A stretch of 64,000 nt of DNA from Bacillota bacterium (GTDB lineage: Bacteria; Bacillota; Clostridia; Acetivibrionales; DSM-1351). Below, piece by piece: positions 26,026-35,484 of this stretch. The stretch's first letter is position 1. Each line of letters opens with the position of its first letter. The notes under the pieces are model-generated. The model saw only the letters and a list, made by a program, of their open reading frames with translations, had not been told where the DNA came from and did no database searches. The position numbers and the translations under genes are program-made. The stretch covers positions 1 through 64,000 of the forward strand of contig JAEYTP010000083.1 of assembly GCA_023433945.1 (NCBI GenBank), written 5' to 3'.

Positions 26026-26718
26026 ATGATTTTAAGTAAATTTAAAAGATTTATTATTAGAAGTTTTTTTAAACCGACTAATATAACAAAAGTAAGTGTT
26101 GAACCTGTGAGTAAAAGTTTTGGATTTGATAGGGGAACTCCAATAGATAGATATTATATTGAAAAATTTTTAAGTAATAACTCAGCATATATCCAAGGGG
26201 TTTGTATGGAGATTGCAGAGAGAGATTATACTATTAAATTTGGTGGTTCAAAGGTTAGTAGAGCATATGTTCTTCATGTTGAGAATCAGTGTGACGAGCT
26301 AAGCATAAAGGGTAACTTGGAAAATGGAGAAGGAATCCCTGAAAATTTTGTAGATTGCTTTATTGTCACACAAACCCTTCCATTTATATATGATGTTAGA
26401 CAAGTAGCTAAAAATATTATTAAAGTTTTGAAGCCAGGCGGGGTAGCACTAATTACTGTTCCAGGTATTACACAAATAAGCAGATATGATATGGATAGGT
26501 GGGGACACTTCTGGAGTTTTACCGATTTAACAGTAAAAAGGCTATTTTCTGAGCTTGTGCCTGAAGAGAATATAGATATAAATACATATGGTAACGTAAA
26601 AGTAGCTAGTTCATTTTTATATGGACTCTGTTTGGAAGAAATATCTCATGAAGACTTGGATCACCACGACAAGAACTACCAACTAATTATTACTGCAAAA
26701 ATAACAAAGCCATTATGA
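26026..26718 (+). CDS. SAM-dependent methyltransferase-like protein
   Basis: 230 aa of the class I methyltransferase type seen in glycan clusters. The end of the Rossmann half is clear: VDCFIVTQTLPFIYDVRQVA (about 109-128) and IIKVLKPGGVALITVPGI (about 132-149), followed by RWGHFWSFTDLTVKRLF. Motif I near the N-terminus is degenerate (GVCMEIAERDYTIKFGG), as in a subset that contains GxCLEIG-like loops. It may methylate the growing glycan, and chain-end methylation is a known stop-and-export signal for Wzt_C-type exporters. RBS AGAGGAA upstream of the ATG; gap of 63 bases from the preceding gene. Confidence 0.75.
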   Translation: MILSKFKRFIIRSFFKPTNITKVSVEPVSKSFGFDRGTPIDRYYIEKFLSNNSAYIQGVCMEIAERDYTIKFGGSKVSRAYVLHVENQCDELSIKGNLENGEGIPENFVDCFIVTQTLPFIYDVRQVAKNIIKVLKPGGVALITVPGITQISRYDMDRWGHFWSFTDLTVKRLFSELVPEENIDINTYGNVKVASSFLYGLCLEEISHEDLDHHDKNYQLIITAKITKPL

Positions 26719-26725
26719 GGTTACT

Positions 26726-27712
26726 ATGAAACTTAAGAAATTAGCATATAAAGCATATAAAGAAGCTAAAATTATGAAAAACAGAATAATAAATGTAGTA
26801 AGTAACCCTACATTAGTTCTTATATATCATAGGGTAAATAATTTACAGAGTGACCCTCAACTGTTGGCGGTATCTCCCGATAATTTTTACCAACAAATGA
26901 AGTTTATAAAAGCGAATTATGAGGTGTTACGGTTCGAAGAAGAATGGAGAGAGTGTAAGGGTAAATCGGTTGTAATAACCTTTGATGATGGATATGAGGA
27001 TAATTATACGCAAGCATTACCCATATTAAGTGACTTAAAAGTACCCGCAACCTTTTTTATTTCTTCTGGAATATTACATAAAAAAAACTATAATTTTTGG
27101 TGGGATGAACTTGAGTCATTGATTCTAAATACTACTTGCACTAATAATATGTATACATTCAAAGAGTTTGGGTTTGACTTACAATATCCTACTAACGATT
27201 TTATTCAAATTAAAAAGTTTTATAATGAGATTCATAGAATAATACTAAATAGCAATTCTATAAAGATTCAAGAAGCTTTGATGGATAGTATCAGAATATG
27301 GGCTAATAAAGATAGCATAAAAGATTTAGATAATAGCGCTATGAATATTGAACAGTTAAGGCAAATGAGCAAAAGTAGGTATGTTACTATTGGGGCTCAT
27401 ACTGTAAATCATTTATCGCTAGGTAGTTTGTCATTAAATGAACAAAGAGAAGAGATTACTAATAGTATAAAGGATTTAAATAGATTTACTGGTCTTGATA
27501 TTAGTACTTTTTCATATCCATTTGGGACAAGAAGTGATTATACTAATGAAACCATAGATATTATTAAGAGCTGTAATATAAAAAAGTGCGCGGCAAATTT
27601 TTCAGGTACGTGCAGGGGAAATACAGATATATACCAGATTCCAAGGAATTTGGTCAGAAATTGGGACTTGAGTGAATTTAAAAGAAATTTACAGAGGTAT
27701 TGGAATCTATGA
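26726..27712 (+). CDS. Polysaccharide deacetylase (NodB homology, CE4)
   Basis: 328 aa. The NodB motif 1 TFDDGYEDN (85-93) carries the catalytic Asp and the metal-binding Asp; motif 2 GAHTVNHL (223-230) gives the two metal-binding His; FSYPFG near residue 260 is motif 3. No signal peptide or clear membrane span is visible, so it may act in the cytoplasm on a lipid-linked or nucleotide-linked intermediate, as some cluster-encoded members do. N-acetyl removal from a glycan sugar is the likely reaction. It ends in an ATGA overlap with the next gene. Confidence 0.88.
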   Translation: MKLKKLAYKAYKEAKIMKNRIINVVSNPTLVLIYHRVNNLQSDPQLLAVSPDNFYQQMKFIKANYEVLRFEEEWRECKGKSVVITFDDGYEDNYTQALPILSDLKVPATFFISSGILHKKNYNFWWDELESLILNTTCTNNMYTFKEFGFDLQYPTNDFIQIKKFYNEIHRIILNSNSIKIQEALMDSIRIWANKDSIKDLDNSAMNIEQLRQMSKSRYVTIGAHTVNHLSLGSLSLNEQREEITNSIKDLNRFTGLDISTFSYPFGTRSDYTNETIDIIKSCNIKKCAANFSGTCRGNTDIYQIPRNLVRNWDLSEFKRNLQRYWNL

Positions 27713-28971
27713 GAATAGTATTTTTAAGTACACATGATATATGTGGAGGAGCATCTAGATCAGCAATTAGATTAATGCATAAAGTGAAAGAGGATACTTC
27801 GTTTAAAGTATGTATGCTTGTAAAAAGTAAGTTGAGTAGTTATTCGGATGTTAAGGTTCTGCCGCAGCCATTATTTGTCAGGGTATACCACAAGATTATC
27901 AAAGTATTTGAATCCGCTGTGTTTAGAAAAAATGAGAAATCTCAGGGACTGTTTTGGAGCTATAATTTTTTACCAAGGGTTTTTAATAATACTGCTGTTA
28001 ACAAGGGTGCTGATATAGTCCATATACATTGGGTAGGAGATGGATTTCTTCCCGTCAAAGCATTAAAAAAAATATATAAGCCTATAGTATGGACGCTTCA
28101 TGATTCAGCTGCATTTACAGGAGGATGTCATATACCACTAGAATGCAAAAACTACAGTACTGATTGTAACCAATGCCCACAACTGAGCAATAGTATAGTA
28201 TGTAGACGTACATTAAGAATTAAATCAAAGGAGTGGGACAAGCTCAATATTAGTGTAGTAACACCTAGTAATTGGTTGGCCAAGTGTGCTAGAGAAAGTA
28301 AAGTATTTAAAAATAAAAGTATTTATGTTATACCTAACGGAATAGATTGTGAGTTATATAGGCCAATAGACAAAACTACCGCTAGAGATATATTGAGGTT
28401 GAATAGCAAAAAACAGTATATACTATTCGGAGCAATGAATAGTACTAATGATATTAATAAAGGTTTTAACTTGTTATTGAATGCACTCAGTAAATTAAAC
28501 ATAAATAGTGAAGTTGAATTGATTGTATTTGGTGGAGAGAGTACTCACCTAAACGCCTTAGAAAATATAAAAATCAATTACATTGGTACTATTATGGATG
28601 AAATCACGCTTCCAATTGTATATTCTGCTGCAAATGTATTTGTGTGTCCTTCACTTTCTGAAAATTTACCTAATACAGTTTTGGAGAGTATGGCGTGTGG
28701 CACCCCAGTAACAGCATTTAATATTGGAGGAATTCCTGATATTATTGACCATAGTTTGGATGGATATTTAGCACAGCCTTATATATCTGATGACTTGCTT
28801 GCGGGAGTAGAGTGGTGCCTGCAGAATTCTATACTTGTTGGAGAACGAGCGAGACAAAAAATTACTAACAATTTTAATATAGAATTAATCGCATCAAAAT
28901 ATAAAAGTCTATATGCCAATGTAATGCGGAACGATAAGGAGCCATTAGATAATCGTTACGCACGTATTTAA
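27709..28971 (+). CDS. Glycosyltransferase family 4-like
   Basis: 420 aa from the ATG at 27709 that overlaps the deacetylase stop; the TTG at 27700 is not needed. The GT-B donor-binding half shows IPNGIDCELYRPID (about 209-222), a beta-strand IVFGGES region, and the EXE-like segment VCPSLSENLPNTVLESMACGTPVTAFNIGGIPDII. A Cys cluster GGCHIPLEC...DCNQCPQL (about 134-158) probably binds zinc and is characteristic of one GT4 subgroup in capsule and exopolysaccharide clusters. Donor and acceptor sugars are unknown. Confidence 0.9.
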   Translation: MRIVFLSTHDICGGASRSAIRLMHKVKEDTSFKVCMLVKSKLSSYSDVKVLPQPLFVRVYHKIIKVFESAVFRKNEKSQGLFWSYNFLPRVFNNTAVNKGADIVHIHWVGDGFLPVKALKKIYKPIVWTLHDSAAFTGGCHIPLECKNYSTDCNQCPQLSNSIVCRRTLRIKSKEWDKLNISVVTPSNWLAKCARESKVFKNKSIYVIPNGIDCELYRPIDKTTARDILRLNSKKQYILFGAMNSTNDINKGFNLLLNALSKLNINSEVELIVFGGESTHLNALENIKINYIGTIMDEITLPIVYSAANVFVCPSLSENLPNTVLESMACGTPVTAFNIGGIPDIIDHSLDGYLAQPYISDDLLAGVEWCLQNSILVGERARQKITNNFNIELIASKYKSLYANVMRNDKEPLDNRYARI

Positions 28972-29070
28972 TTGTTAAAAAGTAGAGTGAAGAATGTAGG
29001 GTTTCAGTTACGACTGTAGAGGTTTCTGCGTGGTTAAATACAGCGATTCTTAATTTTGGAGGATCTATTT

Positions 29071-29919
29071 ATGCTTATAATAAACTTATCAATGGGTCAA
29101 CTCTGCAATCAACTGTGTACATTTTCAAGTTGTATTGCGAGTAGTATTGAGTATAATATACCTGTAAAAAACTATGTGTTTTTTCCATATACTAAATATT
29201 TTAAATGTTGTTCAGAGAAAGCCAATATAATAATACCTACTAATAAATTAGAGTGTAGCTTATATAATTTAATTGCAAAGTTTATAAGCAAATACCGCTT
29301 GTGGAGGTATTTAAAGTATACCATTAACGAAGAGAATTGCTATCAGTCAGTAATAGAGGATAAGCTCAAGCATGATGAGTTTAAAAACCATAACTACTGG
29401 GTTTTAAATTGGAGTTATAGAGACTCATTGTCATTTTATAAGCACAGGGAAAGTATTGTACAATATTTTTCTTTAAAAGAGCCTTATTCTAATAATGTTG
29501 AATCACTTATCGAGAATATAAGAAAGGATAATGATATCATTGTGGGCGTTCATATTAGGAGAGGAGATTATAGAGAATGGAATAATGGCAAGTACTATTA
29601 CGACAATAAAACATACAGGTCCATTATCAACTCAATAAAAAATAGTAAACAGCTAATTGATAAAAAGGTTGCTTTTGTTCTATGTTCTAATGAAAAAATA
29701 GACTTTGATTTTTTTAATGAATATAGTAATCAATGCTATCCATCTACAGGTCATTTTGTTGAGGATTGTTATGTACTATCAAAGTGTGATTATATTATAG
29801 GTCCCCCTAGCACTTATTCAGGTTGGGCCTCTATTATTGGATATACACCGTTACTTCATATTGAAGGTGATTGTATGGAAATAGATATAAATGATTTCAA
29901 GGTTATGGAGAAGATATGA
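29071..29919 (+). CDS. Alpha-1,2-fucosyltransferase-like (GT11)
   Basis: 282 aa from the ATG at 29071 (GGAGG at 29058-29062). It opens with LSMGQLCNQLCTFSSCIA (6-23), the GxGNQ-like motif of GT11, and has the donor-binding HIRRGDY (161-167) and the C-terminal FVEDCYVLSKCDYIIGPPSTYSGWAS segment. These are the three landmark motifs of bacterial alpha-1,2-fucosyltransferases. The gene set for its donor GDP-L-fucose (manC, gmd, fcl) lies in the same window, which supports the assignment. It overlaps the next gene by 4 bases. The first motif is looser than in known enzymes, so acceptor linkage is uncertain. Confidence 0.78.
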   Translation: MLIINLSMGQLCNQLCTFSSCIASSIEYNIPVKNYVFFPYTKYFKCCSEKANIIIPTNKLECSLYNLIAKFISKYRLWRYLKYTINEENCYQSVIEDKLKHDEFKNHNYWVLNWSYRDSLSFYKHRESIVQYFSLKEPYSNNVESLIENIRKDNDIIVGVHIRRGDYREWNNGKYYYDNKTYRSIINSIKNSKQLIDKKVAFVLCSNEKIDFDFFNEYSNQCYPSTGHFVEDCYVLSKCDYIIGPPSTYSGWASIIGYTPLLHIEGDCMEIDINDFKVMEKI

Positions 29920-30680
29920 AAGTTAGTATTATTACAGTTTGCTTTAACAGCAGAGAATATATTAGACAGACAATAGAATCTGTACTAAACCAGAGTTATA
30001 AAAATATAGAGTACATTATTATCGATGGAGGCTCAACTGATGGCACAGTAGCTATAGTTAAAGAATATGAGAAATTATTTAATGGTAGACTAAAGTGGGT
30101 TTCTGAAAAGGATAATGGTATATATGATGCAATGAATAAGGGCATTGCATTAGCTACGGGTGATATAATTGGGGTATTAAATAGTGATGACTGGTATGAA
30201 AATTCTGCAATTGAGGAAGTAGTAAAATATGCTGTAGATGATCAAATTATTTATGGAAATTCAATGTTAATAAGTGATACTGAAAAAATACTATCTGTTC
30301 CACATAAGAATTGTTTGAATTATACGTTGACTAAAGGGATGCCTTTTTGTCATCAAGCTGCGTTTATTCCTAAATCATTATATGACCAGATTGGCAAGTA
30401 TGATACAGAGTTTAATATTGTAGCTGATTATGATTTTATATATAGATGTATAGAAAACAATATAAAGTTTATCTATATAGATTCAATACTGGTTAATTTT
30501 AGGTTGGGGGGTATAAGTGACAGAAAATTTTTAAAGTCTATTGTTCAGAATTGTAAGGTTAGGCTACGGCATAAGCCATGTTATGTAGTTGAAATAGTAA
30601 GGGTTATTAATTATAGTACTAGGGCTATCATTTTTAAATATATTAATTCTATTAAAAGGAGAGGTAGCGTTGGGAAGTAA
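29916..30680 (+). CDS. Glycosyltransferase family 2
   Basis: 254 aa, GT-A fold. The N-terminal SIITVCFNSREYIRQTIESV (4-23) and IEYIIIDGGSTDGTVAI (35-51) are GT2 hallmarks, and GVLNSDDWYEN (about 88-98) carries the metal-binding DXD-like motif. Typical of enzymes adding N-acetylhexosamine or hexose in exopolysaccharide clusters. Start overlaps the fucosyltransferase stop by 4 bases and its own end overlaps the next gene by 11 bases, so translation is coupled along this stretch. Confidence 0.92.
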   Translation: MKVSIITVCFNSREYIRQTIESVLNQSYKNIEYIIIDGGSTDGTVAIVKEYEKLFNGRLKWVSEKDNGIYDAMNKGIALATGDIIGVLNSDDWYENSAIEEVVKYAVDDQIIYGNSMLISDTEKILSVPHKNCLNYTLTKGMPFCHQAAFIPKSLYDQIGKYDTEFNIVADYDFIYRCIENNIKFIYIDSILVNFRLGGISDRKFLKSIVQNCKVRLRHKPCYVVEIVRVINYSTRAIIFKYINSIKRRGSVGK

Positions 30681-31635
30681 GCCATATTTTAGTATTATTA
30701 TTCCAGTATATAATGCTTCAAAATATATAGAAGAATGTGTTAATTCAATTATTAGTCAGACGATGACCAATTTCGAGGTTTTATGTATTGATGATGGGTC
30801 TACAGATAATAGTTTAGAGATAATTCGTTCATATGATGATTATAGAATATATACAATTACTCAACAGAATTCTGGACCATCAGCTGCAAGGAACCAGGGA
30901 ATAAGAGTTGCGGTAGGGAAATACTTAATATTTATTGATAGTGATGATTACCTAATAAATTCTAATGCGTTACAAGAAATACATGATGTTTTGGAATATA
31001 CCAAGGCGGATATTTTGCAGGGAACAGGAGAGTATATTTCTAGTGATATGCAAAATAAGGTAGTTAAGTCAATGAATATTTACTCAAAAGATATCTACAG
31101 AAGTCAAGAGTATCTTATAACTACACTAAAGAATAGACAGATGTTTACTGCTCAATGGCTTGGCGTATATAAAAATGATTTAATTAAGAATAATAATATT
31201 TCCTGTAATATTAATTTAATATGTGGAGAGGATGCATGCTTTGTTTTTGAAGCATTAAAAGCTGCATCAAACGTAGCAGTTTATAGAATCCCTTTTTATG
31301 GATATAGGCTACAGCCCAACTCTATAATGAGAGATATAAAATATAACGAACAAAGAATATACAATATCACATTGGCAAGAAATATTATAGATAATATGTA
31401 TACTAATACAGATAATAAAGAGCTAATTAAATTTATTCGAGACTTTACAGCTAAAATGCTAATATGTACATATTACGAAACAAAAGTGAATAAGGTATCT
31501 TTTAAATCTAAAGCCGACATTTTAAGAAATTCTTCTACTATAAATATGAGAGTAAGATCTGGATTGTTTCTTTTAAATACTAGACTATTTTATTTAATTG
31601 AAGAATTACAAAGGAATAAAAGAAAGCAACTATGA
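30670..31635 (+). CDS. Glycosyltransferase family 2
   Basis: 321 aa, started by TTG at 30670 with AGGAGAGG upstream. The GT2 domain covers about residues 7-220: SIIIPVYNASKYIEECVNSI (8-27), VLCIDDGSTDNSLEII, SGPSAARNQGIRVA and FIDSDDYL with the DXD motif. A helical C-terminal tail follows. It is a separate enzyme from the preceding GT2 and is not a close copy. Confidence 0.92.
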   Translation: MGSKPYFSIIIPVYNASKYIEECVNSIISQTMTNFEVLCIDDGSTDNSLEIIRSYDDYRIYTITQQNSGPSAARNQGIRVAVGKYLIFIDSDDYLINSNALQEIHDVLEYTKADILQGTGEYISSDMQNKVVKSMNIYSKDIYRSQEYLITTLKNRQMFTAQWLGVYKNDLIKNNNISCNINLICGEDACFVFEALKAASNVAVYRIPFYGYRLQPNSIMRDIKYNEQRIYNITLARNIIDNMYTNTDNKELIKFIRDFTAKMLICTYYETKVNKVSFKSKADILRNSSTINMRVRSGLFLLNTRLFYLIEELQRNKRKQL

Positions 31636-31644
31636 GGTATCAAA

Positions 31645-32562
31645 ATGTATAAAATTAATAGCGATGTAACGATTATTATCAAAACCTTCAATAGAAAAGA
31701 ATCACTTATCAAAATGCTTAAATCAATTAGGGATTGCAATGTCAAGTATCCCATTGCTATAGCTGACGATAGCGAAGTACCATACAAGGATGAAGTATTG
31801 TCAATGTTCCCAGATATGAAAATAGCGTATTATGTTTTACCTTTTGATAGTGGTTTATCATATGGTAGAAATTTTCTCCTTAAAAATATTGGCACAGAGT
31901 TATTTTTATTATGTGACGACGATTTTTGCTTTGATAAGAGAACTAATATTGAAAGGGCTAAAGAATTACTGGATAAATACTCCGTTGATATTCTTTCTGG
32001 AGCAATATATAACTTTTTTAAGGTATCTTCAACTATTGATAAGATATTAATGTACACTCAGCATATATATTCTAAAGGCTTTCTTCAAACATATGTTGGT
32101 AAATTTATGCTCGAGCCTAGAAAAGTAACTATTAATATAAAAACTAGAGTAAGAGATGAATTTTCATACGCAGATACAGTACACAATTTCTTTCTTGGAC
32201 GAAAAACCCCAATATTAAAAATGGGCGGATGGGATGAAATGTTGAAATTGTACGAGCATGAAGAGTTTTTTCTACGAGCAAAGAGTAATTCTCTGATTGT
32301 TGCACATTCTGGAGCATGGGGTGTAAGACATTATCCTGTTATACCAAAGCAGTATGCTAAATATAGATTTAGGTCACCAGAACTTCTATATTTGTTTGAC
32401 AAATTTAATGTAGATGAGTGGGTTCAAATAGTTGATAATGGTTCTACTTTCATAAAGGTTAGAGAAGAGGATAAAATCATAGAAAAGCGTATTTTCCACA
32501 ATAATTTAAGAGGCACGTTTAGAAAAACATACAACATATTAAGAAGCTCGCTAACTAAATAA
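31645..32562 (+). CDS. Glycosyltransferase family 2-like, last gene of the plus-strand glycan operon
   Basis: 305 aa. VTIIIKTFNRKESLIKMLKS (8-27), AIADDSEVP and LSYGRNFLLKNIGTELFLLCDDDF (DXD-like at about 91-94) define a GT-A transferase; WDEMLKLYEHEEFFLRAK (about 201-218) resembles the GWDE...EDxD acid loop seen in galactosaminyl- and galactosyltransferases. Its last 12 bases overlap the end of the convergent minus-strand gene, with no terminator between them. Confidence 0.82.
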   Translation: MYKINSDVTIIIKTFNRKESLIKMLKSIRDCNVKYPIAIADDSEVPYKDEVLSMFPDMKIAYYVLPFDSGLSYGRNFLLKNIGTELFLLCDDDFCFDKRTNIERAKELLDKYSVDILSGAIYNFFKVSSTIDKILMYTQHIYSKGFLQTYVGKFMLEPRKVTINIKTRVRDEFSYADTVHNFFLGRKTPILKMGGWDEMLKLYEHEEFFLRAKSNSLIVAHSGAWGVRHYPVIPKQYAKYRFRSPELLYLFDKFNVDEWVQIVDNGSTFIKVREEDKIIEKRIFHNNLRGTFRKTYNILRSSLTK

Positions 32563-33642
32563 TTTATATATCTCCGTTATCTCTTGTACTACATTAGATA
32601 GTGAATAGGCTGTAATATTTTTGATAGGGATATTAGGTACTTTACCGTAATATATATCTTTAATATGAGTACTAATATGCTCACAATTATTGGAGGAATA
32701 TAAAAACCCCTGTTCTGTTGTATTAATTATATCTCTATGTCCCCTTATATCAGTTACTACAGCAGGTAAGCCCATAAAAATCCCTTCTAGAATATTGATA
32801 GGTAGACCCTCACGCTGACTAGAGGAAACCACAACATCAGATAATGCTAAGAGCTCAGGGATGTCACTTCTATAACCAAGAAGTCTAACATGGGCATGAA
32901 GATTCATGTTATTAATTAGCTCAGAAAGTCGGATATATTCATTTCCTGTACCCGCCAATAATAGAATAATGTTTGGTATATCTTTATTTAAAAAAGGAAT
33001 ACTTTTTATCAGAAATTCTTGATTCTTATTTCTGTTTAACTCGGCAACACAAGTAAGAACAAATGCGTCTAGGGATATATGATGCTTATCTCTTAAGAGT
33101 GCCTTATTATAAAGTTTTGGATTAAACTTATCTTGATCAACTCCAACTCCATGAGTAAAGTATACTTTGCAATTCATACATTTTTTAGCTATCTGAAAGT
33201 CTTCATTGTTTATTGTAATAAGACCATCTGTATATTTTGATAGTAAAGTCTCAATAGGATAATATATAACCCAATTCAATAATGGTGCACCCTTATAAAA
33301 GTGAAATCCATGTGCAGTATAAAGTACTTTAGTTCCTTTTTTTCTAGAATTACGAGCTGCAAGTCTGGTCACAACACCACCTACAGGGGTATGACAGTGG
33401 ATAAGAGAATAGTTAAATTTGTCTATAATAAACTTAAGTGCCTTATACGCCCTTACATTTTCAATACTAAAAGGGGACCTTGAAAACGGAATATAGTGTT
33501 TAACATCACAATATGGTATTTCGCTTGTTCCATTTGCTGCAACATGAACTTCATAGCCATTGTCTTTAAAATATTTCAGATAGGGCAAATGAAAAGCTTT
33601 AATATGTCCATCAACTGTTGCAGTAAATAACACTTTTTTCAT
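32551..33642 (-). CDS. Glycosyltransferase family 4 (EpsD-like)
   Basis: 363 aa. The N-terminus KVLFTATVDGHIKAFHLPYLKYF (3-25) and the segment HCHTPVGGVVTRLAAR are as in EpsD/CapM-type enzymes that add the second sugar to an undecaprenyl-linked first sugar. The C-terminal half has LLLAGTGNEY, LGYRSDIPELLALSDVVVSSSQREGLPINILEGIFMGLPAVVTDIRGHRDII with the EXE-type motif. It is the last gene of a five-gene minus-strand operon that starts with a PglC-like initiating transferase, which fits a second-sugar role. Confidence 0.9.
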   Translation of the reverse strand: MKKVLFTATVDGHIKAFHLPYLKYFKDNGYEVHVAANGTSEIPYCDVKHYIPFSRSPFSIENVRAYKALKFIIDKFNYSLIHCHTPVGGVVTRLAARNSRKKGTKVLYTAHGFHFYKGAPLLNWVIYYPIETLLSKYTDGLITINNEDFQIAKKCMNCKVYFTHGVGVDQDKFNPKLYNKALLRDKHHISLDAFVLTCVAELNRNKNQEFLIKSIPFLNKDIPNIILLLAGTGNEYIRLSELINNMNLHAHVRLLGYRSDIPELLALSDVVVSSSQREGLPINILEGIFMGLPAVVTDIRGHRDIINTTEQGFLYSSNNCEHISTHIKDIYYGKVPNIPIKNITAYSLSNVVQEITEIYKLFS

Positions 33643-33644
33643 AA

Positions 33645-34778
33645 TTATATGTTAACCTCTTGTTTCACTATATTTATTACCATCTCCTGCTCATCACGTT
33701 TAAGGGAGCTCCCCGACGGCAAACAAACCCCTTTTCTAAACAGCTCAGCGGATATATCGGAATCATGAGTAAAGTATTTGCATTCGCTAAATACCGGCTG
33801 CAAATGCATTGGCTTCCACACCGGTCTGGATTCAATATTACTTTGTGCTAGTTTATTTATTATTTGTGTAGGTGTAACCTCGCAACTGCTATCCAGTGTA
33901 ATTACACTAAGCCAATAATTAGGTTCGCTCTTCTCAAGTATTGGCATCATATTTATCTGAGGGATATCTTGAAATTGGGTTTTATAGGTTTGATATATCT
34001 TCTTTTTGGCAGATACCCTCTCGTCAATAACCTCCATCTGTCCTCTGCCTATTCCAGCGCAAATATTTGACATTCTATAGTTATAGCCTATCTCTTTATG
34101 TTCGTAATGTAATTCTGCTTCTCGGGATTGAGTTGACCAAAATTTCATTTTATGTATAGCATCAGCATCATTAGATACTGCCATTCCTCCACCAGAGGTT
34201 GTGATGATCTTGTTTCCATTGAATGAAAAAACATTTATATGCCCAAAGGACCCGCACTTTTTACCATTGTAAGATGCACCTAGAGCTTCGGCTGCATCTT
34301 CTATTACTGGGACACCATAATGCTCACATATTGGGAGCAATTCATCATAATCTGCGCTCTGTCCATATAGGTCTACTATAATAACTGCTTTTGGTAGTTT
34401 GCCTCTACTTTTCGCCCAATCAAAGGCCTTTTGAAGTGCAATAGGAGACATATTCCAGCTTTCTGGTTCACTATCTATAAAGACAGGGATTGCTTTTTCA
34501 TATGCGATTGCATTACAACTACCTGAAAAAGTAAGAGAAGAGCAGAATACATAATCGCCCTCACCCACTCCTAAATATTTTAATGCCAAATGGATGGCAG
34601 CCGTGCCAGAGGATAATGCTAATGCATGATTTACCCCTACGTAGGTGCTAACGTCTTGCTCAAAGCCGTCAACATTTTTCCCTAGAGGTGCAATCCAATT
34701 GTTATCAAAAGCATCTTGTATATACTTCATTTCATTGCCACTCATGTGAGGAGGGGATAAAAAAACACGTTTACTCAT
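33645..34778 (-). CDS. DegT/DnrJ/EryC1 aminotransferase (PglE-like)
   Basis: 377 aa from the ATG at 34778 (AGGTGG upstream). PLP-dependent sugar aminotransferase: the Schiff-base lysine is Lys190 in FSFNGNKIITTSGGGM; ALSSGTAAIHLAL (54-66) binds phosphate and VIEDAAEALGA (158-168) holds the PLP-stacking Asp. The opening SPPHMSGNEMKYIQDAFDNNWIAPLG is typical of the PglE group, which aminates UDP-4-keto-6-deoxy-GlcNAc at C4. The matching dehydratase (PglF-like) is encoded divergently at 37278 and the PglC-like transferase in the same operon. A PglD acetyltransferase is not present in the window. Confidence 0.92.
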   Translation of the reverse strand: MSKRVFLSPPHMSGNEMKYIQDAFDNNWIAPLGKNVDGFEQDVSTYVGVNHALALSSGTAAIHLALKYLGVGEGDYVFCSSLTFSGSCNAIAYEKAIPVFIDSEPESWNMSPIALQKAFDWAKSRGKLPKAVIIVDLYGQSADYDELLPICEHYGVPVIEDAAEALGASYNGKKCGSFGHINVFSFNGNKIITTSGGGMAVSNDADAIHKMKFWSTQSREAELHYEHKEIGYNYRMSNICAGIGRGQMEVIDERVSAKKKIYQTYKTQFQDIPQINMMPILEKSEPNYWLSVITLDSSCEVTPTQIINKLAQSNIESRPVWKPMHLQPVFSECKYFTHDSDISAELFRKGVCLPSGSSLKRDEQEMVINIVKQEVNI

Positions 34779-35484
34779 TAATGTCACCACCTAAAAATGT
34801 AATTACATCTAGTATGTTTTCAATAGAAACATCGGCAGTATGTTCACTGCTTAAATGTTCTTGCTTATGGATTGTTTGGTCTCTTTTTATCATTATAGTT
34901 TTAAAACCAAGCTTTTTTGCAGAGATAAAGTCCTTAGAAGGATTATCTCCAATATAAATACACTCTTGCGCAGACAGGCTCATTCTTTGTAATATTTCTA
35001 GATAAGGTTTTTCACAAGGCTTTCTAAAGGCAATACCACCTAATTCATCAGATATTATTATGGTATGCATGTACTTTTCTAAGTTTAAGCTTTTTATTTT
35101 ATTTTTTTGACCCTCAGGCCTGCCGTCTGTAATTATTCCTAATAAATAACCTTGTTCCTTCAATAAATCAAGCAATTTATATGTCTCTTCAGACAACTGA
35201 ATGCATGGGGTATGGTTCCGATATATATCAATACATTCCTCGATTATTTTAGTATAATTTAAACTTGAACCAGATATGCTGAATGCTTCATTGATATAAC
35301 TATCAAACACATTTGGCACTTTCCTGTTAAATAAGCTCAACAAATCATCATAAATTGAATCAGGATGCTTGTTTATGATTGAAGCTAGAAAGCTTGCAAC
35401 ACTTTTGTAACCACTTTTTACATAATCAAGCTCCATATAAAGTGTATCGTCTAAATCAAAAATTACTGCTTTATATTTTTTCAT
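34771..35484 (-). CDS. HAD-superfamily hydrolase
   Basis: 237 aa from the ATG at 35484; longer upstream extensions run through the preceding gene and lack a start with a ribosome site. Motif I is VIFDLDDTLY (7-16) with both catalytic Asp; GIITDGRPEGQ gives motif II; FRKPCEKPY carries the motif III Lys; and YIGDNPSKDF is motif IV. It is a phosphatase-type HAD (subfamily IA-like) with a helical cap between motifs I and II. It overlaps both neighbours (14 bases upstream, 8 bases downstream), so it belongs to the modified-sugar operon. The substrate is unknown. Confidence 0.88.
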   Translation of the reverse strand: MKKYKAVIFDLDDTLYMELDYVKSGYKSVASFLASIINKHPDSIYDDLLSLFNRKVPNVFDSYINEAFSISGSSLNYTKIIEECIDIYRNHTPCIQLSEETYKLLDLLKEQGYLLGIITDGRPEGQKNKIKSLNLEKYMHTIIISDELGGIAFRKPCEKPYLEILQRMSLSAQECIYIGDNPSKDFISAKKLGFKTIMIKRDQTIHKQEHLSSEHTADVSIENILDVITFLGGDINE

